From: Poecilobothrus nobilitatus
Lineage: Eukaryota > Arthropoda > Insecta > Diptera > Dolichopodidae
DNA: 64,000 bases
Reading direction: 5' to 3'
Assembly (NCBI GenBank): GCA_947095535.1
Contig: OX352773.1
Coordinates: 254,285,590 to 254,349,589 of the forward strand
The position numbers and the translations under genes were made by a program. Position 1 is the first letter of the stretch. Every line of letters starts with the position of its first letter. Positions 47,725 through 60,814 of the stretch are shown in pieces. The notes below the pieces were generated by a model. It had not been told where the DNA came from. It saw only the letters and a program-made list of their open reading frames with translations, and searched no databases.

Positions 47725-48070
47725 AAAAAGGAGTAAAGCGAGCACAAGTCTTATATGAGTGTGTGGGACTTCATTTTACCAAAAATGACCTTCCCTTTAG
47801 GATTCCAACAATAGATTATTATACTGATTAGTCAGGAAAGTAAATATTAGAGAATGAAAATTTTTTTCAAATTGAGCAGAATATTGTGTACAAAGTTATT
47901 ACTGTTCACCTGGGGAGCACGTTTATTAGGAATTATATGAACCTAGGGAAAGATAGTTCTACAATTACAATTTTCATGCCACAAAGAAAGAAGGTAAATT
48001 ATGCTATCTGGAATTTTGAACAGAAGAATGGGCAGCGAAAGTTGCTTTTTGAATAAATCAATGAATTTAG
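47725..48070 (+). repeat. family D dispersed repeat, copy 2
   Basis: Aligns with 5395-5815 in the same orientation (AAAGGAGTAAAGCGAGCACA versus AAAGGAGCAGAATGAGCACG, and TTATGCTATCTGG, GGCAGCGAAAG). It has many substitutions and short indels, and the open frame of copy 1 is not preserved. Confidence 0.55.
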
Positions 48071-49585
48071 AAGATTGTTACAATTTTTAGTGATTATTTT
48101 CTATCTGAAAGGAATTGACAGTTTTGCTAGGAGACTTGAATATTTGAGTAAAATTGACTTAAATAGCCTTCATATTTATTTTATTCTCAATTCTAAATTG
48201 TTGATGTAGGGTAGAGCAGAAACACTTCAACGCTTGTCGGTTCCTAATATTTTTATTTGGCTTTATTGAATGTACCCAATTTTTTCAATAAAATTCATTT
48301 ATTTTTTTAAAGACTCAAATATTTAATATAAAATTGTAATTTAATTTTCTTTTATATTAAAAAACTCTATCTATAAATAAAAAATTATATTAAAGGAAAA
48401 AAAAAATTATTAAAAAATTATATTAGCTGTCCTGTTTTAAGAATGTCAGGTCATTTTGTTTTGAAATTATTCTGAAGTTTCTTTTAACTTTAGGTTCACC
48501 TAGACAATATTTTTCTTTTATAGGTAGCTATAGGTATAGGTACCATATTATAATAAAATATATATTTTTTTTTTCAATCGTTTTTTTTATACTGCATTCC
48601 AAAAAGATGTTTCTTTAATTTTTTTCTATACTTTCTTTTATTTCTTTACTTCTATAACTTTTTTAATTTCATTTTCATTAAAAAACATAAATTAGTTCTT
48701 CACATTTCTTTTTATTTTTTCCCCTGATATTTTTTTTTTTTGAATTTTTTTTGTTTTTTGTGTAATATTCAGCACATTTTGCAAAAATAAAATCGTAAAC
48801 TATATAATTGATTGTAAATTATTTTGTTTTTGTCTGTTGTAAATTAAAAAAAAAACTTTATTAGATTTTCTTTTCATGGTTTGTGAGAAAAAAAGACCAA
48901 ATTGTTAGATACTAAATATACGAGTATATCTTTTCATATAATTATAGTAGGGGTTTTTCCAAAAATTTGCAAAGTATAAAATTATTTTCTTAACTTTGTT
49001 GTTTATTTATACTGGCTAAGGTGTTTAATGAAAATGTTCAGGTCTTGTATGTTAAAAAGAGTTCAATATTGAATAAGAAGAAGAAGAAGAGTTTTATTGG
49101 AAGTCCTTATTTCTAACTTTATCTACATTGGATTTTTTATTCCGTTTGTCTCGGTCAGACATTTTATTTATTTATACCTATACCTATAAAATTAAATGAT
49201 AATTTTTAAAATTTAGTATTTTGCTATTGGTAAAAATATTTCAATCTTTATAAATAATTATTAAAGCAAGTCTCATTTTTACTTGATGATAAAAAAAAAT
49301 ATGAAAAATTAATAATGGGAAAAATATTTAGAATATTTCTTTATTAATAATTTTTCCAATCAAACTTTTTATTACTATGGTTATGTTTTTTTTCCCCTTT
49401 TTTTTCTTTTGGGAAATAGGTATCTAATTTATAAAAATCTAAAGGAACTAAAATCAGAATAGATTTTTCATATTTTGTCTGCCAAAATGTTATAGATTCG
49501 ATTTTTTAAAACTTTTAATTGATAAAAATTTGTATTTTAGGTACTTATTTTAAGTAAGTTAAGGGTTGAATCATTAAAAAAAAAT
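48071..49585. other. AT-rich intron sequence, no gene seen
   Basis: Contains an AAGAAGAAGAAGAAGAG microsatellite at about 49077 and T-rich runs (48560-48780). No gene. Confidence 0.5.
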
Positions 49586-49783
49586 GTTTTTTTTTTGGTG
49601 CATTTGGCCACATAAATATGAACAGTAAATTACACAGCCTTTGTCAGGCTGTGCTTGTCAGGCGTGGCTGCATATGTGATAAGGGTGAATAACTCTTATG
49701 ATGTTTATGGAATTCGAACCCACATTCCCTCGGTGTTTACAACGTATTTTATACTATCTTACCCACTAGACCACCGAGGGCCC
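49586..49783 (-). mobile_element. SINE S1 copy e, minus strand
   Basis: Plus strand shows, in order: T-rich tail, CACATAAATATG, CAGGCGTGGCTGCA, TTCGAACCCACA (box B complement) and CCCACTAGACCACCGAGGGC (box A complement). A short local duplication (TTGTCAGGC twice, near 49642 and 49656) is specific to this copy. Confidence 0.85.
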
Positions 49784-52612
49784 AAAAATTAAACGGATAA
49801 AATTGCAATATTTTTCTTAATTGCAATTTATCTTCTAAGATAAATCATAAAAAAATCCCTTAAAGATTTGTTTTTTACATGTATAACAAGTCTACAACTG
49901 ATTTTAGTTTTATTTTCAGATTATACACACTTTAGATGTTCTATAAAATATCAATTTAGATAGCTGTAAGGGTCGAATTCCTGACTTTTATATTCTCTTT
50001 TATTATAAAACAAAATAATATAAAAATTATTAAAAAGATTTATATAGGAAAAAATTATTTCGATTTGCGTCGTTTGCATCTTATTTTTATTTTCTCTAGT
50101 TACATAAATAGCTGTGAAAAATTTCAAGACTTTTTCCGCTAGGATTTAATCCAGTTAATTAGAACAAAAATCAAAAAAATTTTAATAGAACAGTAAAAAT
50201 TAGAAAGACAGAGACAGGGATTTTCGAATTTTAATCATAATTTACATTGATTAGATATGACGTATTTCAAAAAAACATTTGAAATAAATCAACCATATGA
50301 AGAATTTAATTCTAAAATAAAAAAAAAAAAAACTTTTCAATCAATCGAATAAATTTTTAATAAAAAGCAATTAAATTTTTTAATTTTTTTTTTTTTATTT
50401 TACATTTAACGACAATTTTTCATAAATTATTTCCAATAATTTTGTTATTAGTATCGGATTAATGATTTTCTAAAAATCTATTATTGTTTTCCTATAATTT
50501 TTATTTTTAAAAATAACAAAATACTATTATTACTATTTCCAAGTGGGAAGGTTACAAGTTTTAAACATAAATACTATTAGAAGAAAGAAAATGAAAAGTA
50601 ATGAAAATATCTATAACTGCATACTTAGATTCATACAATTTTTTTTAAAAAAAATCTAATTATCCACATGAGAAGTATATTTTGTATTACTACTTATTTT
50701 GTTGTTTTGTAAATAATAAAGAATTAAAAATCCCACATAAATTTAAAAAATAAATTATCTAAATTCTAACGTTTGTTTTCTACATAATATAATATAGTAT
50801 TCTTAGTAGTGGAGATATAATGACGGAGGTTAAGAAACATACAACAAGTAACATACTACAACGCTCTTAATAAACCGGTCACGAACAACGTATGACTGCC
50901 TTTTGCACAAAAAAAGTATCTGGTTAAACAGATAGAAAAAATAGTGAACGGGAAATCGACAAATCGATGGTTTGTTGCAGTCGCGTAAGTTGTTTTGTTG
51001 ATTATTTAAGCCTCCATATGGGAAAACTGCTATCCAGTCAATGGTTTTTCATTCGGAAGGTCTCGATTTTAAACCGATAAATAAAATGTAAGTATATGTA
51101 GATATATCTTATAAATTATAATTAATATCATATTGAAACCTATAACAAAATAATAATAAATAAATTCTTCTATAAAATAATATATGGTGTAGAACAGACT
51201 TAGGTATGCAATAGCTACAGCCAAGTAATCTATGGTTTAGTGAAATTAATGATTCCAAAAACTGAAGCTTTGTTAAATATGAGTAATAAAATATTTAAGC
51301 TGATGTCCGGGAGTCACAAGGAAAAATAAAACTGCGAAAACTGCAACTCAAAATCGAGTGAAGTGGCAAAGAATGATTGTAGAAGCTGAGCGGACGGGCG
51401 CGAAAAAAAAAAACATTATAATATAAATACATATATTTTGAATGAAAATTTACTTAAAAAGATACACAAAACTTAAATTTATTACGAAATTAATAGAATA
51501 ATAATTTTATTTAGAGTAAAGCCATGTTATTGCAAATGAATATTTACCACAATATTATTTCGAAAATTATTTCCGTTGAATTTAATACAACCCACCAAAA
51601 ACAACCAATTAGAATTTTTGCAAGCAAAAATTATAATGACAAAGTTATAACAGATTAAAACAATGCAAAACAAAAATATTTTTTTTTTTATAATAATTTA
51701 ATTTTTTTTTATTGTTTTAAATATTATCGATTTGATTCTTTTAGAACAATTTTTTTTTTTTTTGCATCATAATATTATTAAGTCATACAAACTTTTAAAT
51801 ATTTTGTTTTATTTTTAACTGCTTTAATTTTATTTTTTCTTATAATATAATTTTTAGCAGCAGTAGCAACATACGTATATACACTTCTTGTAATATATCC
51901 ATAAAAAAATTTTCTTTTAATTGGTTTTTCATGTTTTACTTTTTTAATATTATTTTAATATTAAAATTAAGTCACTTTTTTTTTATTCCTCTTTGTTTTT
52001 TTTTTTCCTTATTTTAACTTTATGACAAGCTTTTGATAGCAGCGCTACAGTCGGAATATTAAATAATTACATAAAAGTCAAATCTGTCACGACATCAAGA
52101 AAAACAAAAAAATAAAAATAAAAACAAAGTTAAAAATAATTTAAGTTAAAAAAACAAAAACATAGTACAACTAAAATTATAAAAAGGAAAGGAAAATATT
52201 ATTATGAGAAAAACATAAAATATAAAACAAAGATGAAAAGAAAATTTGAAGGATAAGACGAATAATTATTATAGAAAAAAAAAAACTAAAAGAAAATATA
52301 TAAAAAAAAAAAAAACAAAAAGTTAGAAAATGAAACGACTTTTCTGAAAAACATGCAAATGAATTAATTAATTTTTTTTTTTTTTTAGCATATTTTTCCT
52401 AAACTACAAAAAGTATAAAATAACAAAAAAAAAAACAAAAAAACAATAAGCAAAAACTGTAAATGTGAAAATAGAGAACAATTACCTGAAACAAAAATTT
52501 TCTAAGTAAATTATTTTAGAGTACATTCAGTAACAGTAGTAATATTTAATTCAGTTTAACTACTGAATAATTTTTTTAATTTTTATAATTTATTTGTTGA
52601 AACAAATTAGAG
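49784..52612. other. AT-rich intron sequence, no gene seen
   Basis: 50800-51410 is less AT-rich, with a possible tRNA-like fragment near 50990-51085 (GGAAAACTGCTATCCAGTCA ... GGTCTCGATTTTAAACC), too diverged to delimit. 51660-52480 is homopolymer-rich. Confidence 0.4.
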
Positions 52613-53053
52613 TTGCTTTTTATATTTTAGGGCCTTAGCTGTACCTACTGTTACAACCATCAGAAAATTTTTGATATATAAAAAAAAACCGCGACGTAAA
52701 TCGAAACGATGATGTATGAATTAAATAATTTCGTCAATATGATAAATTAATATTTTTCTTTTTATTTCAATTTAAGGTTAGTGGTCACAGATTTTTCTCC
52801 GAAAAGAATATTTTTTTTCCAAATTTCCGAATACATCCGAATTTCGAATACATGTAATAAAATCCGAATTTCGAATACATGCGGTTCTAGGCTATTCTCG
52901 TTTCCTTATATTTTCCTAAAGGTCTTTAATTATTTCATTCATTAATTGGAAGTTATCTTACCTATTATTTTATTAGTATTTTATGCTTAAAATGACATTA
53001 TAAATCACACTTTTATACTTTCTTTTAAAAATATTCGAGAGCTCCTCAAATTT
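52613..53053 (+). repeat. 441-bp direct repeat, copy 1
   Basis: From TTGCTTTTTATATTTTAGGG to GAGCTCCTCAAATTT. Almost identical, over the same 441-bp length, to 54311-54751; the only differences seen are a few bases at positions 17-21. It contains two CCGAATTTCGAATACATG words 32 bp apart. Non-coding in all frames by inspection. Confidence 0.95.
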
Positions 53054-53984
53054 AATAATTAAAAACATGAAAAATGTACATCGAAGTCTTTACAAATTTT
53101 GTTCTTAATTCCGTTTAATAAATAATTACTTTTTACAGCATTGTACGAGTTCATGATTTTTTTTTATTTTATTCATAAATTTCATAATTTCATAAACTAA
53201 TTCTATGAACAAAATCATAATAATATTATTTATAACAAAATCAACCTCCTTTTATATTAAACTTATTTATAATTTTATTCAATTATGTCATTTTTATGAA
53301 CAGGACGGCAGTCAAAAATATGAAAAGTTTCATAAATTATTTCATATTGTGTACCTACATTTTTTTCAGTGTACTTATTCTCATATGAAGAGTTTTGTTC
53401 TTATAAGAAAACTTATCAATCAGCGGCCATATTATTGACATCTTCTTTATTTTTCTCAATCTTAACCCTTATGTTATTAAGTAATTTTATTAAATAAAAA
53501 AATATGAAAAAATATTTATTGTAAAAATGATTAAATTTAAATTATTAAAACGCAAAATTATAGCTTAAATTCAATATAACTTAGCTTTACTTGAAATTTA
53601 TATGTACTATTACATTAGTTTTACTCAAATTATCAGATATATGGTTAAAAGTAGAATAATAAGACTCTAAAGGGTTAAAAAAGAATTATTTAAATTTTTT
53701 AAATTTAGATTATTTTTAGTGCGCGTTACTTTTTTTCGACCTAAAATGGTTACTTTTATTAATAAAATTTCAATGGCAGTATAATTTTGGCTTATATTCT
53801 TGACGAACAAGTTATTTTAGTTTCCTATAATTTTATGTTCATATTAAATTCTTACATATGTACTTATTTATGATATTAAACACACACATATATTTAATCA
53901 TACATATTATACTTTGTTTAATCGCCACAATAATTCTAAAAAGTAAAACGGATACATTTATATTATAATATATTCGTTTCTCTT
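53054..53984. other. AT-rich sequence between the direct repeats
   Basis: No recognised gene or repeat. The 53205-53438 open frame has no recognisable domain and AT-driven composition. Confidence 0.45.
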
Positions 53985-54305
53985 TCTAACAACACTCGTA
54001 AGGAAAAACCAGCACTCATAACAAGAATAAGCTACTATTATAACCCCCTTTTGAGTATCTTATGAGAGTGTTTCAATACTCTCATAGTAGTTTTCTTATG
54101 AGAGTGATATACTTTTAAAACTCTTGAAATGAGAGCTAAAGACTTGTTATGAGTGTTAATTTACTCTCATAACCGCGCCCTTTAACTCTTATAACGATCT
54201 CATAAGACACTTATAGAATTCTTCAAGAGTAAATTATGAGAGTAATACTCCTATAATTTACTCTCATAGCACTCTACTAGAGTCTTATGAGATAAATTTT
54301 GTTAC
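53985..54305. repeat. cluster of CTCATAA/TTATGAG motifs (possible MITE)
   Basis: In about 300 bp the 7-mer CTCATAA or its complement TTATGAG occurs about eight times, with at least four one-off variants (CTCATAG, CTTATAA). Both orientations alternate, usually extended to CTCTCATAA / TTATGAGAG. The block directly abuts the second 441-bp repeat at 54311. Weak imperfect inverted similarity between its ends (TAACAACACTCGTAAG versus complement of CTTATGAG...TTGTTAC) suggests a foldback MITE. Confidence 0.7.
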
Positions 54306-54310
54306 TTGGG

Positions 54311-54751
54311 TTGCTTTTTATATTTTTAGGTCTTAGCTGTACCTACTGTTACAACCATCAGAAAATTTTTGATATATAAAAAAAAACCGCGACGTAAATC
54401 GAAACGATGATGTATGAATTAAATAATTTCGTCAATATGATAAATTAATATTTTTCTTTTTATTTCAATTTAAGGTTAGTGGTCACAGATTTTTCTCCGA
54501 AAAGAATATTTTTTTTCCAAATTTCCGAATACATCCGAATTTCGAATACATGTAATAAAATCCGAATTTCGAATACATGCGGTTCTAGGCTATTCTCGTT
54601 TCCTTATATTTTCCTAAAGGTCTTTAATTATTTCATTCATTAATTGGAAGTTATCTTACCTATTATTTTATTAGTATTTTATGCTTAAAATGACATTATA
54701 AATCACACTTTTATACTTTCTTTTAAAAATATTCGAGAGCTCCTCAAATTT
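54311..54751 (+). repeat. 441-bp direct repeat, copy 2
   Basis: Second copy of the 52613-53053 sequence, same orientation, start-to-start distance 1698 bp. Near identity implies recent duplication or gene conversion. Flanking sequence on both sides differs from copy 1, so the duplicated unit ends sharply. Confidence 0.95.
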
Positions 54752-56712
54752 TGATTTTGTCAATTTTTAATTTTTTCAATGAAATATAAGTATTTATTTA
54801 ATTAAAAAAAGGACCTACTCATCAGATTTATATGTGTTCTGTTACATAAAAGAATGATTTATATGTGTTCTGTTCCATGGAAAGAATGGAACCCTACTAA
54901 AAATTTGAAATAATAATACTTTAACATACGAAATAGACGACCGACACTCGGCTTAGTCAGACTAAAATAAAGTAATAATTTATTATAATAAATTTCAATA
55001 TTATACTCGTAATATTATATTATATCTAATCAGAAATTATTTTATAAAGTTTTGGCTTTAATGGAAATGGAAAAAATAATTTTTCCAACGATGAAAAGAT
55101 AAAATAGGTGAATTAATTTTTCGCAATTTTTGAAAGGCAAATGAAAAAAAAAAACTAAACAAAATAATTTATAGAAAAGTTTGATAAAAATATTGAAATA
55201 TAATTTTCAACATAATTATTAGAAATTTAATATTTTTGTAAAAAAAAAAAAAAAAAACTAAAAAAAAAAGAATAAAAAATATACAAACAGATGAAAATGA
55301 AAAATCTTGTGAATATATCTGTCAGATAAATATTATGATAATATATGAAAAATTTTAATTATTTAAAATATTTTCATTTAAATTCATTTATAATTAAAAT
55401 ATTATTTTAAGTTTATGTATAATGCATTAATACTTGCTTCGTTTTAAGTATCGCGTTTCGCGGCCTGTCAAAATTTCTTTTGATCACCCAAGAATAATGT
55501 TGCTTTCTTGTCATTTAAAAAAAAAAATATTTCAAAAGAACGATTTTTGAAATTTTAATTTAAAATTTTAATAATGAATTATTGTATTTCAAATTTAAAA
55601 GAAAAATATAAAAATGGATAGAGAAAACATTATAAGTTATTATGGTATCTATTAAAATATATATATAGAGTTAAAATTAATTTTACTTCTATATTGTTCA
55701 CATTGTTCAATTATTATGTTTAATAATATGTGAAAGTACAGGAAACCCAAGTAAAAGTAGAAAATTGATCAATTTTGGTACAGCCTCGGGCTTTGCGCTT
55801 TACAATTTGTTTTGTGCTTTTTATTGGGTCAGAATGTATATTATATTCTATTTAAATAGCTTTGTCATTTATTAGAAGCGACACGAGCGTTGAATTACCA
55901 CGTTTAGTTAATTTAAGATGCCAGTCTATTTAATATTCTTATTTACTGAAATATAATTGACCTATTCATAACATTTTGTGATAATAACTTAATTTTCAGA
56001 AGAAGTCAATTTTAAAATACTGGCTCCAACGACATAAGGAGCATTTTACTTAAGTCATGTAATTTTTTGGAAATTTTAAATTTCAAATTTGAAGAATTAA
56101 AATATTGCTACAAAATGAAAATAAAATTTTTGTTTCTGCTAAAATAAAATCTACTTTAAAAGTGCAATTTTTCAAGAAGATAATTTTTTTTGTTTTTGTT
56201 TTCCTTTCCAATCTTATAAGGAGTATAATAGGGCATCCACTAAGTCATTTATTATTCATATTTAACTAAGTTTCAATTTTCGGAATAATTAATTTCACAA
56301 AACCGTTAATTACTCGGCTGTAGCTATTTTGTACAAAACTACGAAACATTTCTTTTATTTCTACGCCATCTGTTATCTTATACAAGAGTTATGGTTTATT
56401 ATTATTTTATTATATAGCTATTACAATATGATATTATTTATAATTTATAGGACATATTATATACTTATTTTTAATTTAATTATATATTTTATTAAATTAT
56501 ATATTATAAGAAAAATGTCTATTATTTTTATTAATCTATATGAAGATAATTATGCATATACCTAGTAATAATTTAGTGAAAAGTCTAATATTTTTTTAAG
56601 GGTTAACAAAAATATGAAATAACTGGAAGGTATATCTATAATATCAGAAGGAGCACAGAAAGAAGTGGTATTAAATCAATAATAAGGAATTAAGGAAGAA
56701 AAAATAAGGATA
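54752..56712. other. AT-rich intron sequence, no gene seen
   Basis: Two ATTTATATGTGTTCTGTT words at about 54828 and 54858 form a short direct repeat. Open frame 56329-56565 is an AT-composition product. No gene. Confidence 0.45.
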
Positions 56713-56900
56713 ATTTTTTTTTTTTTAATGCATTTCTCTGCAATATAAATGTGGACATTACACAGCCTTTCCTGTTCAGGCGTGGCTGTAAATTTCGTAA
56801 GGGGAAAAAACTCTTACGACGTATATGATTTGAATCCACACTCCCTCGGTGTTTACAGCGTATTTTATACGCTCTTACCCACTAGGCCACCGAGGGCCGT
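56713..56900 (-). mobile_element. SINE S1 copy f, minus strand
   Basis: Poly(T) then AATGCATTTCTCTGC, AATATAAATGTGGACATTAC, TTCAGGCGTGGCTGTAAAT, TTTGAATCCACACTC (box B complement) and CCCACTAGGCCACCGAGGGC (box A complement). It is close to the family consensus. Confidence 0.9.
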
Positions 56901-58976
56901 CCTAATAATAGTTTATGAAAAAAATATTCAAAAATAAATTTAAAAAAAAACAAATTTGTACCATTAACCAATTATATATTCCATTTTTATAAAATTTATT
57001 AAATATAAATGTTTCCCCTACAGATGAATGTCGTAGGGGGAAAAAAAAACAATAAAAAGATCGTGTAATATTAATATCTACATATTAATAGTCGGAGGTG
57101 TACGGTTAATAGTCAGAGGTGTACATATTTTCCTGTCATTATTCTATGAAGGCAATAGTTAAAATCCCTAAAAGGTGTATAAGCTGTACCTTGTATCGGA
57201 TAATTTTTTAAAAGAAAAAAGCTTCGAAATTGAAAAGTTCGTATTTTTATACCAAATTAATTGTGTATTAGAAAATTCTGAAATTAAAAAATGTAGATTT
57301 CTTTTTAGTAATTAGTAAATGTAAAATTTAATTAATTTTTTTTTAATAATAGCGAAAATGTAAATTTAATTAAATATAAGTTTTCCATTTATTGAAGAAA
57401 AAGTTTAAAAGTATTTTTGTATTTTATATTATAAAATCAAAAATCTGTAAAATTACTTAATTATTTTAATTGATCAAATTATAAAAAAGAAAATTTTTAC
57501 TTTATTTTTACCTCAACATTTATCTACATATTACTTTAATTTTTAAGTGCATGTGTTTTAAATATATGCTGTAAAAGTTTATTGGGGAAAAAAAAAAAAA
57601 AGTTTTCCCATTAATACATAACCATAGATAAGTAAGAAATCAAAGTAAAAGTTCCATTTTATTTCTTTTTTTTGCACATCTACCCACATAATTTTTTTTT
57701 TCTGTTTTTTTTTTTTAAACTCAATTATCATTTAACTCTTGAAATTTTCCATGTCGTTTTTCTTTGTGTTACTTTTCCTTATTCTACTTTCTTTTTTTTT
57801 TCAAATTTGTAAAATCATTTTTTACTGCACAATTTTGTATGGAGAACTTTAGTTTTTTATTTTTAGTTTCTTTTAAACGTCAAATAAATTAAATTAAAAC
57901 CAAACCCTTTTTCCTAATGTTCTTCCTTTTCGATTTTTGTGTTTTTTTTTTTTTTGTTTTGTACATTTTTTTCTTTTTATTTAAAAAAAAAAACAAACAA
58001 AATATAAAAAGTATTAGAAATGAAAAATTCCATTAGTTTAAAATATCAGAGTTTTACTTTTGCATGATTTCCGTTCTGACAGGGAAACTGAGAATAAACA
58101 AAAACCAAACAAAATGGTAAATGTAGTTTTATTTCTTTGCACAATTTATTGTAAGGTCATCTTTCAATCATTCTGTTGTATATAATACTTTTTGTTTTTT
58201 CTAGATTTTTTCTATTTTAATTTTTTAAGATCTTTATTTTATTTTTTTTTTTAACACGGCTCTTTCTATTAAATAAAATGAAAATTTTTATTAGATATCA
58301 ATATAGTGTTTTAAGTACGTCTTTCTATTTATTTATTCTTAATTCATGTAAGAAAAACTAAAGCCATTGAAATAATTTCAATTTTTTATTTTCGCCATTT
58401 AAATTTATTAATATCTTGACTAATGTCGTATATATTTTTAGGATTGCTTTGACAGTAGTAGGATATTCTTTTAAGTGGTTAAATTTCATCTAAGAAAATG
58501 CAAAATTTTGATAAGTTCATTATCAGTCATTACTGTATTTGGAGCATAATGCATTAGCTATAATTTGTGCGTCATTTTTATTTTAAAAGATATTATTTTA
58601 AAAAAAGAATGTCAAAGGTTCACATTTCTTTCAGAGAAAAAAACTCAAAAATTTTTAAAAACAAAAAAAACATTGTTTTGAAAATTGTTCAGTTGCATTA
58701 CATCGTTAATTACTAGTGGTGGTTCTACATTTAAGAGTCTAAAAAATTACCGTTAAGTAAAAAGTATGATAAATTTAATAATTAAAAAAAAAAAATTGCG
58801 AATAAAACATTTGCAAAAATACTTTGACTTTAAAAAATAAATAACACCGCACTTGACTTCATAAAGCCGGAAGTACTTCATAAAGCAATATTATGTGCCG
58901 ACATCTTCTAAAATACTCACTCCCGGTTTTATGAAAAATTCCCAAATCCTAAGCTACAATATTTTTTATTATTTTA
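56901..58976. other. AT-rich intron sequence, no gene seen
   Basis: A 21-bp tandem pair, TTAATAGTCGGAGGTGTACG / TTAATAGTCAGAGGTGTAC, lies at 57085-57124. T-rich homopolymers at 57580-57990. No gene. Confidence 0.5.
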
Positions 58977-59445
58977 TGTTGATTTCCACCACAACGGCAC
59001 GTGGCAACACCATGACAACAAGGATGACGTCATCAATCGAAAATGTCATCACTTCGTCGCTGACGATATAGTGTGAACATATGCATAAGAAATTAATGAT
59101 TTTATGTATAAAGATATCAAATTACAAAATAAAATCAAATTCACGTCATCGTTGTATATGTGATTATAGGACAAAGTGTTGACAGCATGAATTTAATATT
59201 ATTATTGTTAAATATGTATTTTATGAATATAAAATATGTAGCAGTTGACGTCTCATATCCGTATACTTTGTGCCAATAGAAATATGTTGCCGTGGCGACG
59301 TCTGACCACTCTATATGTGTGAATATAAATAAGTGAAGACAACTCATCGTCACACTGTCGTCACGTCGCATTGCAGTGCAAAACTATATTTATTAGGAAA
59401 ATAAATGATTTATACTTTATTACTTCCTTGAATTTTTTCAACCGT
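58977..59445 (+). mobile_element. possible solo LTR or promoter-like insertion
   Basis: A block of lower AT content starts TGTTGATTTCCACCAC and ends about TTTTTTCAACC (TTGA/TCAA inverted tips). It has a TATA box TATAAATA at 59324, then CATCGTCACACTGTCGTC, and AATAAATG at 59400. That order (TATA, start region, polyadenylation signal) is typical of an insect LTR. It is rich in GACGTC/TGACGTCA words. No second LTR, primer-binding site or target-site duplication seen, so confidence is limited. Confidence 0.35.
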
Positions 59446-59503
59446 AAGTTGATTTATTTAGTAAAAAATACCTATATATTTTTGTGAGCAAAAAGTATAA
59501 ATA

Positions 59504-60814
59504 AACAAGGTAGAATGTAAACCAACGGTTTTTAAAAGCGCACATTTCCAAAACTCAATACAAACCTTTTAGAAGTGTGACTTACACAAAAATTTGAAAA
59601 TTTCATGTAATAAGAAAAAACTTGAAAATAGGACATTTTTGAGATTTTGAGGGGCCGTAAGTCCGGAATCCTATATAACTAAGAAAAGCTGTTAACACAC
59701 GTAAAAATATATTACTGAAGCTTTAATTTTTATATCTTGCCGAAGAAAAATTTTTACAGGTGCCTAAGTTACAGGTGTCTAAAAATAGCAAATTTTCAAT
59801 TTTTGAGGCGTAATAACTCTTAAAGAGGGGGCGTTACCAAAAAATTTTCTGAGGAAACTTATACTAATTCTAAAAGTTCTTTCTTATCTCAAAATTTCAG
59901 GTTTCTATCTAAAGGGGTGCCGGAGTTATGAAAAAAGAAATTTCATGCAAAATGTGGTTTTCACATAACGGTAAATTTAAATCGTAAATTACAAAATATT
60001 ACATAATTTTGATATTGTTTTATATAGATAATACAATTTTCGATCTTGTACCGGTTTTAGATTGCAAAACTATTACGCAAAGCCCGAGATATATACATCT
60101 GAAAATGGGGCTTTTTTACAATTTTGAAGAGCTGCAGCTTTGGAACCCTTTACAACTAAAATAAACCTTTCACACACGTAAAAATATATTATTGTAGCTT
60201 TATTTTTTACATCTTGCAGAAGTAAAATGTGTGCAGGTTCCTAAGTTACAGGTGTTTAAAAATAGCAAATTTTCAATTTTTTAGCCCTAATAGCTCATAA
60301 ACAGGGGGTGGTCCGAAAAAATTTTCTGAGCAAACTTATACTAATTCTAAAAGTTCTTTCTTGCCTCAAAATTTCAAGCTTCTCTCTAGAAGCGTGCCGG
60401 AGTTATGAAAGTAGAAAAATCATGCAAAATTTGGATTTCACATAACGGTAAATTTAAATACTAAATTTAAAAAAATTGTATAATTTTGATATTAATTTAC
60501 AAAGATAAAAGAAATACCTGTCGAATGACGTTTTCAGATTGAAAAAAGCTTAAGCAGAACATAAGATATATGCATTTAAAAATAGGGCTTTTTCAAAGTT
60601 TGAGGGGGTGTAGCTCCGTAATGGGGGGGGCTACATGAAAAAGTTGTTCCACAAAATTATTTTTTTTATGAGACCTACCTATGGTTAAAATTTTTTTTCT
60701 CTATCTTTAACGGTGTAGAAGTTTTGTAAACAGACGGACGGACGGACGGACGGACGGACAGAGTGAAACTAATAAGCACATTTTTTCAAAATTTTTTTGG
60801 AAATGTGCTAAAAA
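59504..60814 (-). mobile_element. family A element, two-module copy, minus strand
   Basis: Begins AACAAGGTAGAATGTAAACC and ends GGAAATGTGCTAAAAA. ATAACGGTAAATTT marks two modules 476-477 bp apart. The microsatellite is GACGGACGGACGGACGG near 60733, one of the longest in the window. Length (1311 bp) and layout match the copy at 36651; the copies differ by scattered substitutions and microsatellite length. Confidence 0.85.

Noticed and set aside
52613..54751. LTR retrotransposon with 441-bp LTRs
   Set aside because: Repeats lack TG...CA ends, no primer-binding site or polypurine tract beside them, and the 1.26 kb between them has no gag or pol similarity.
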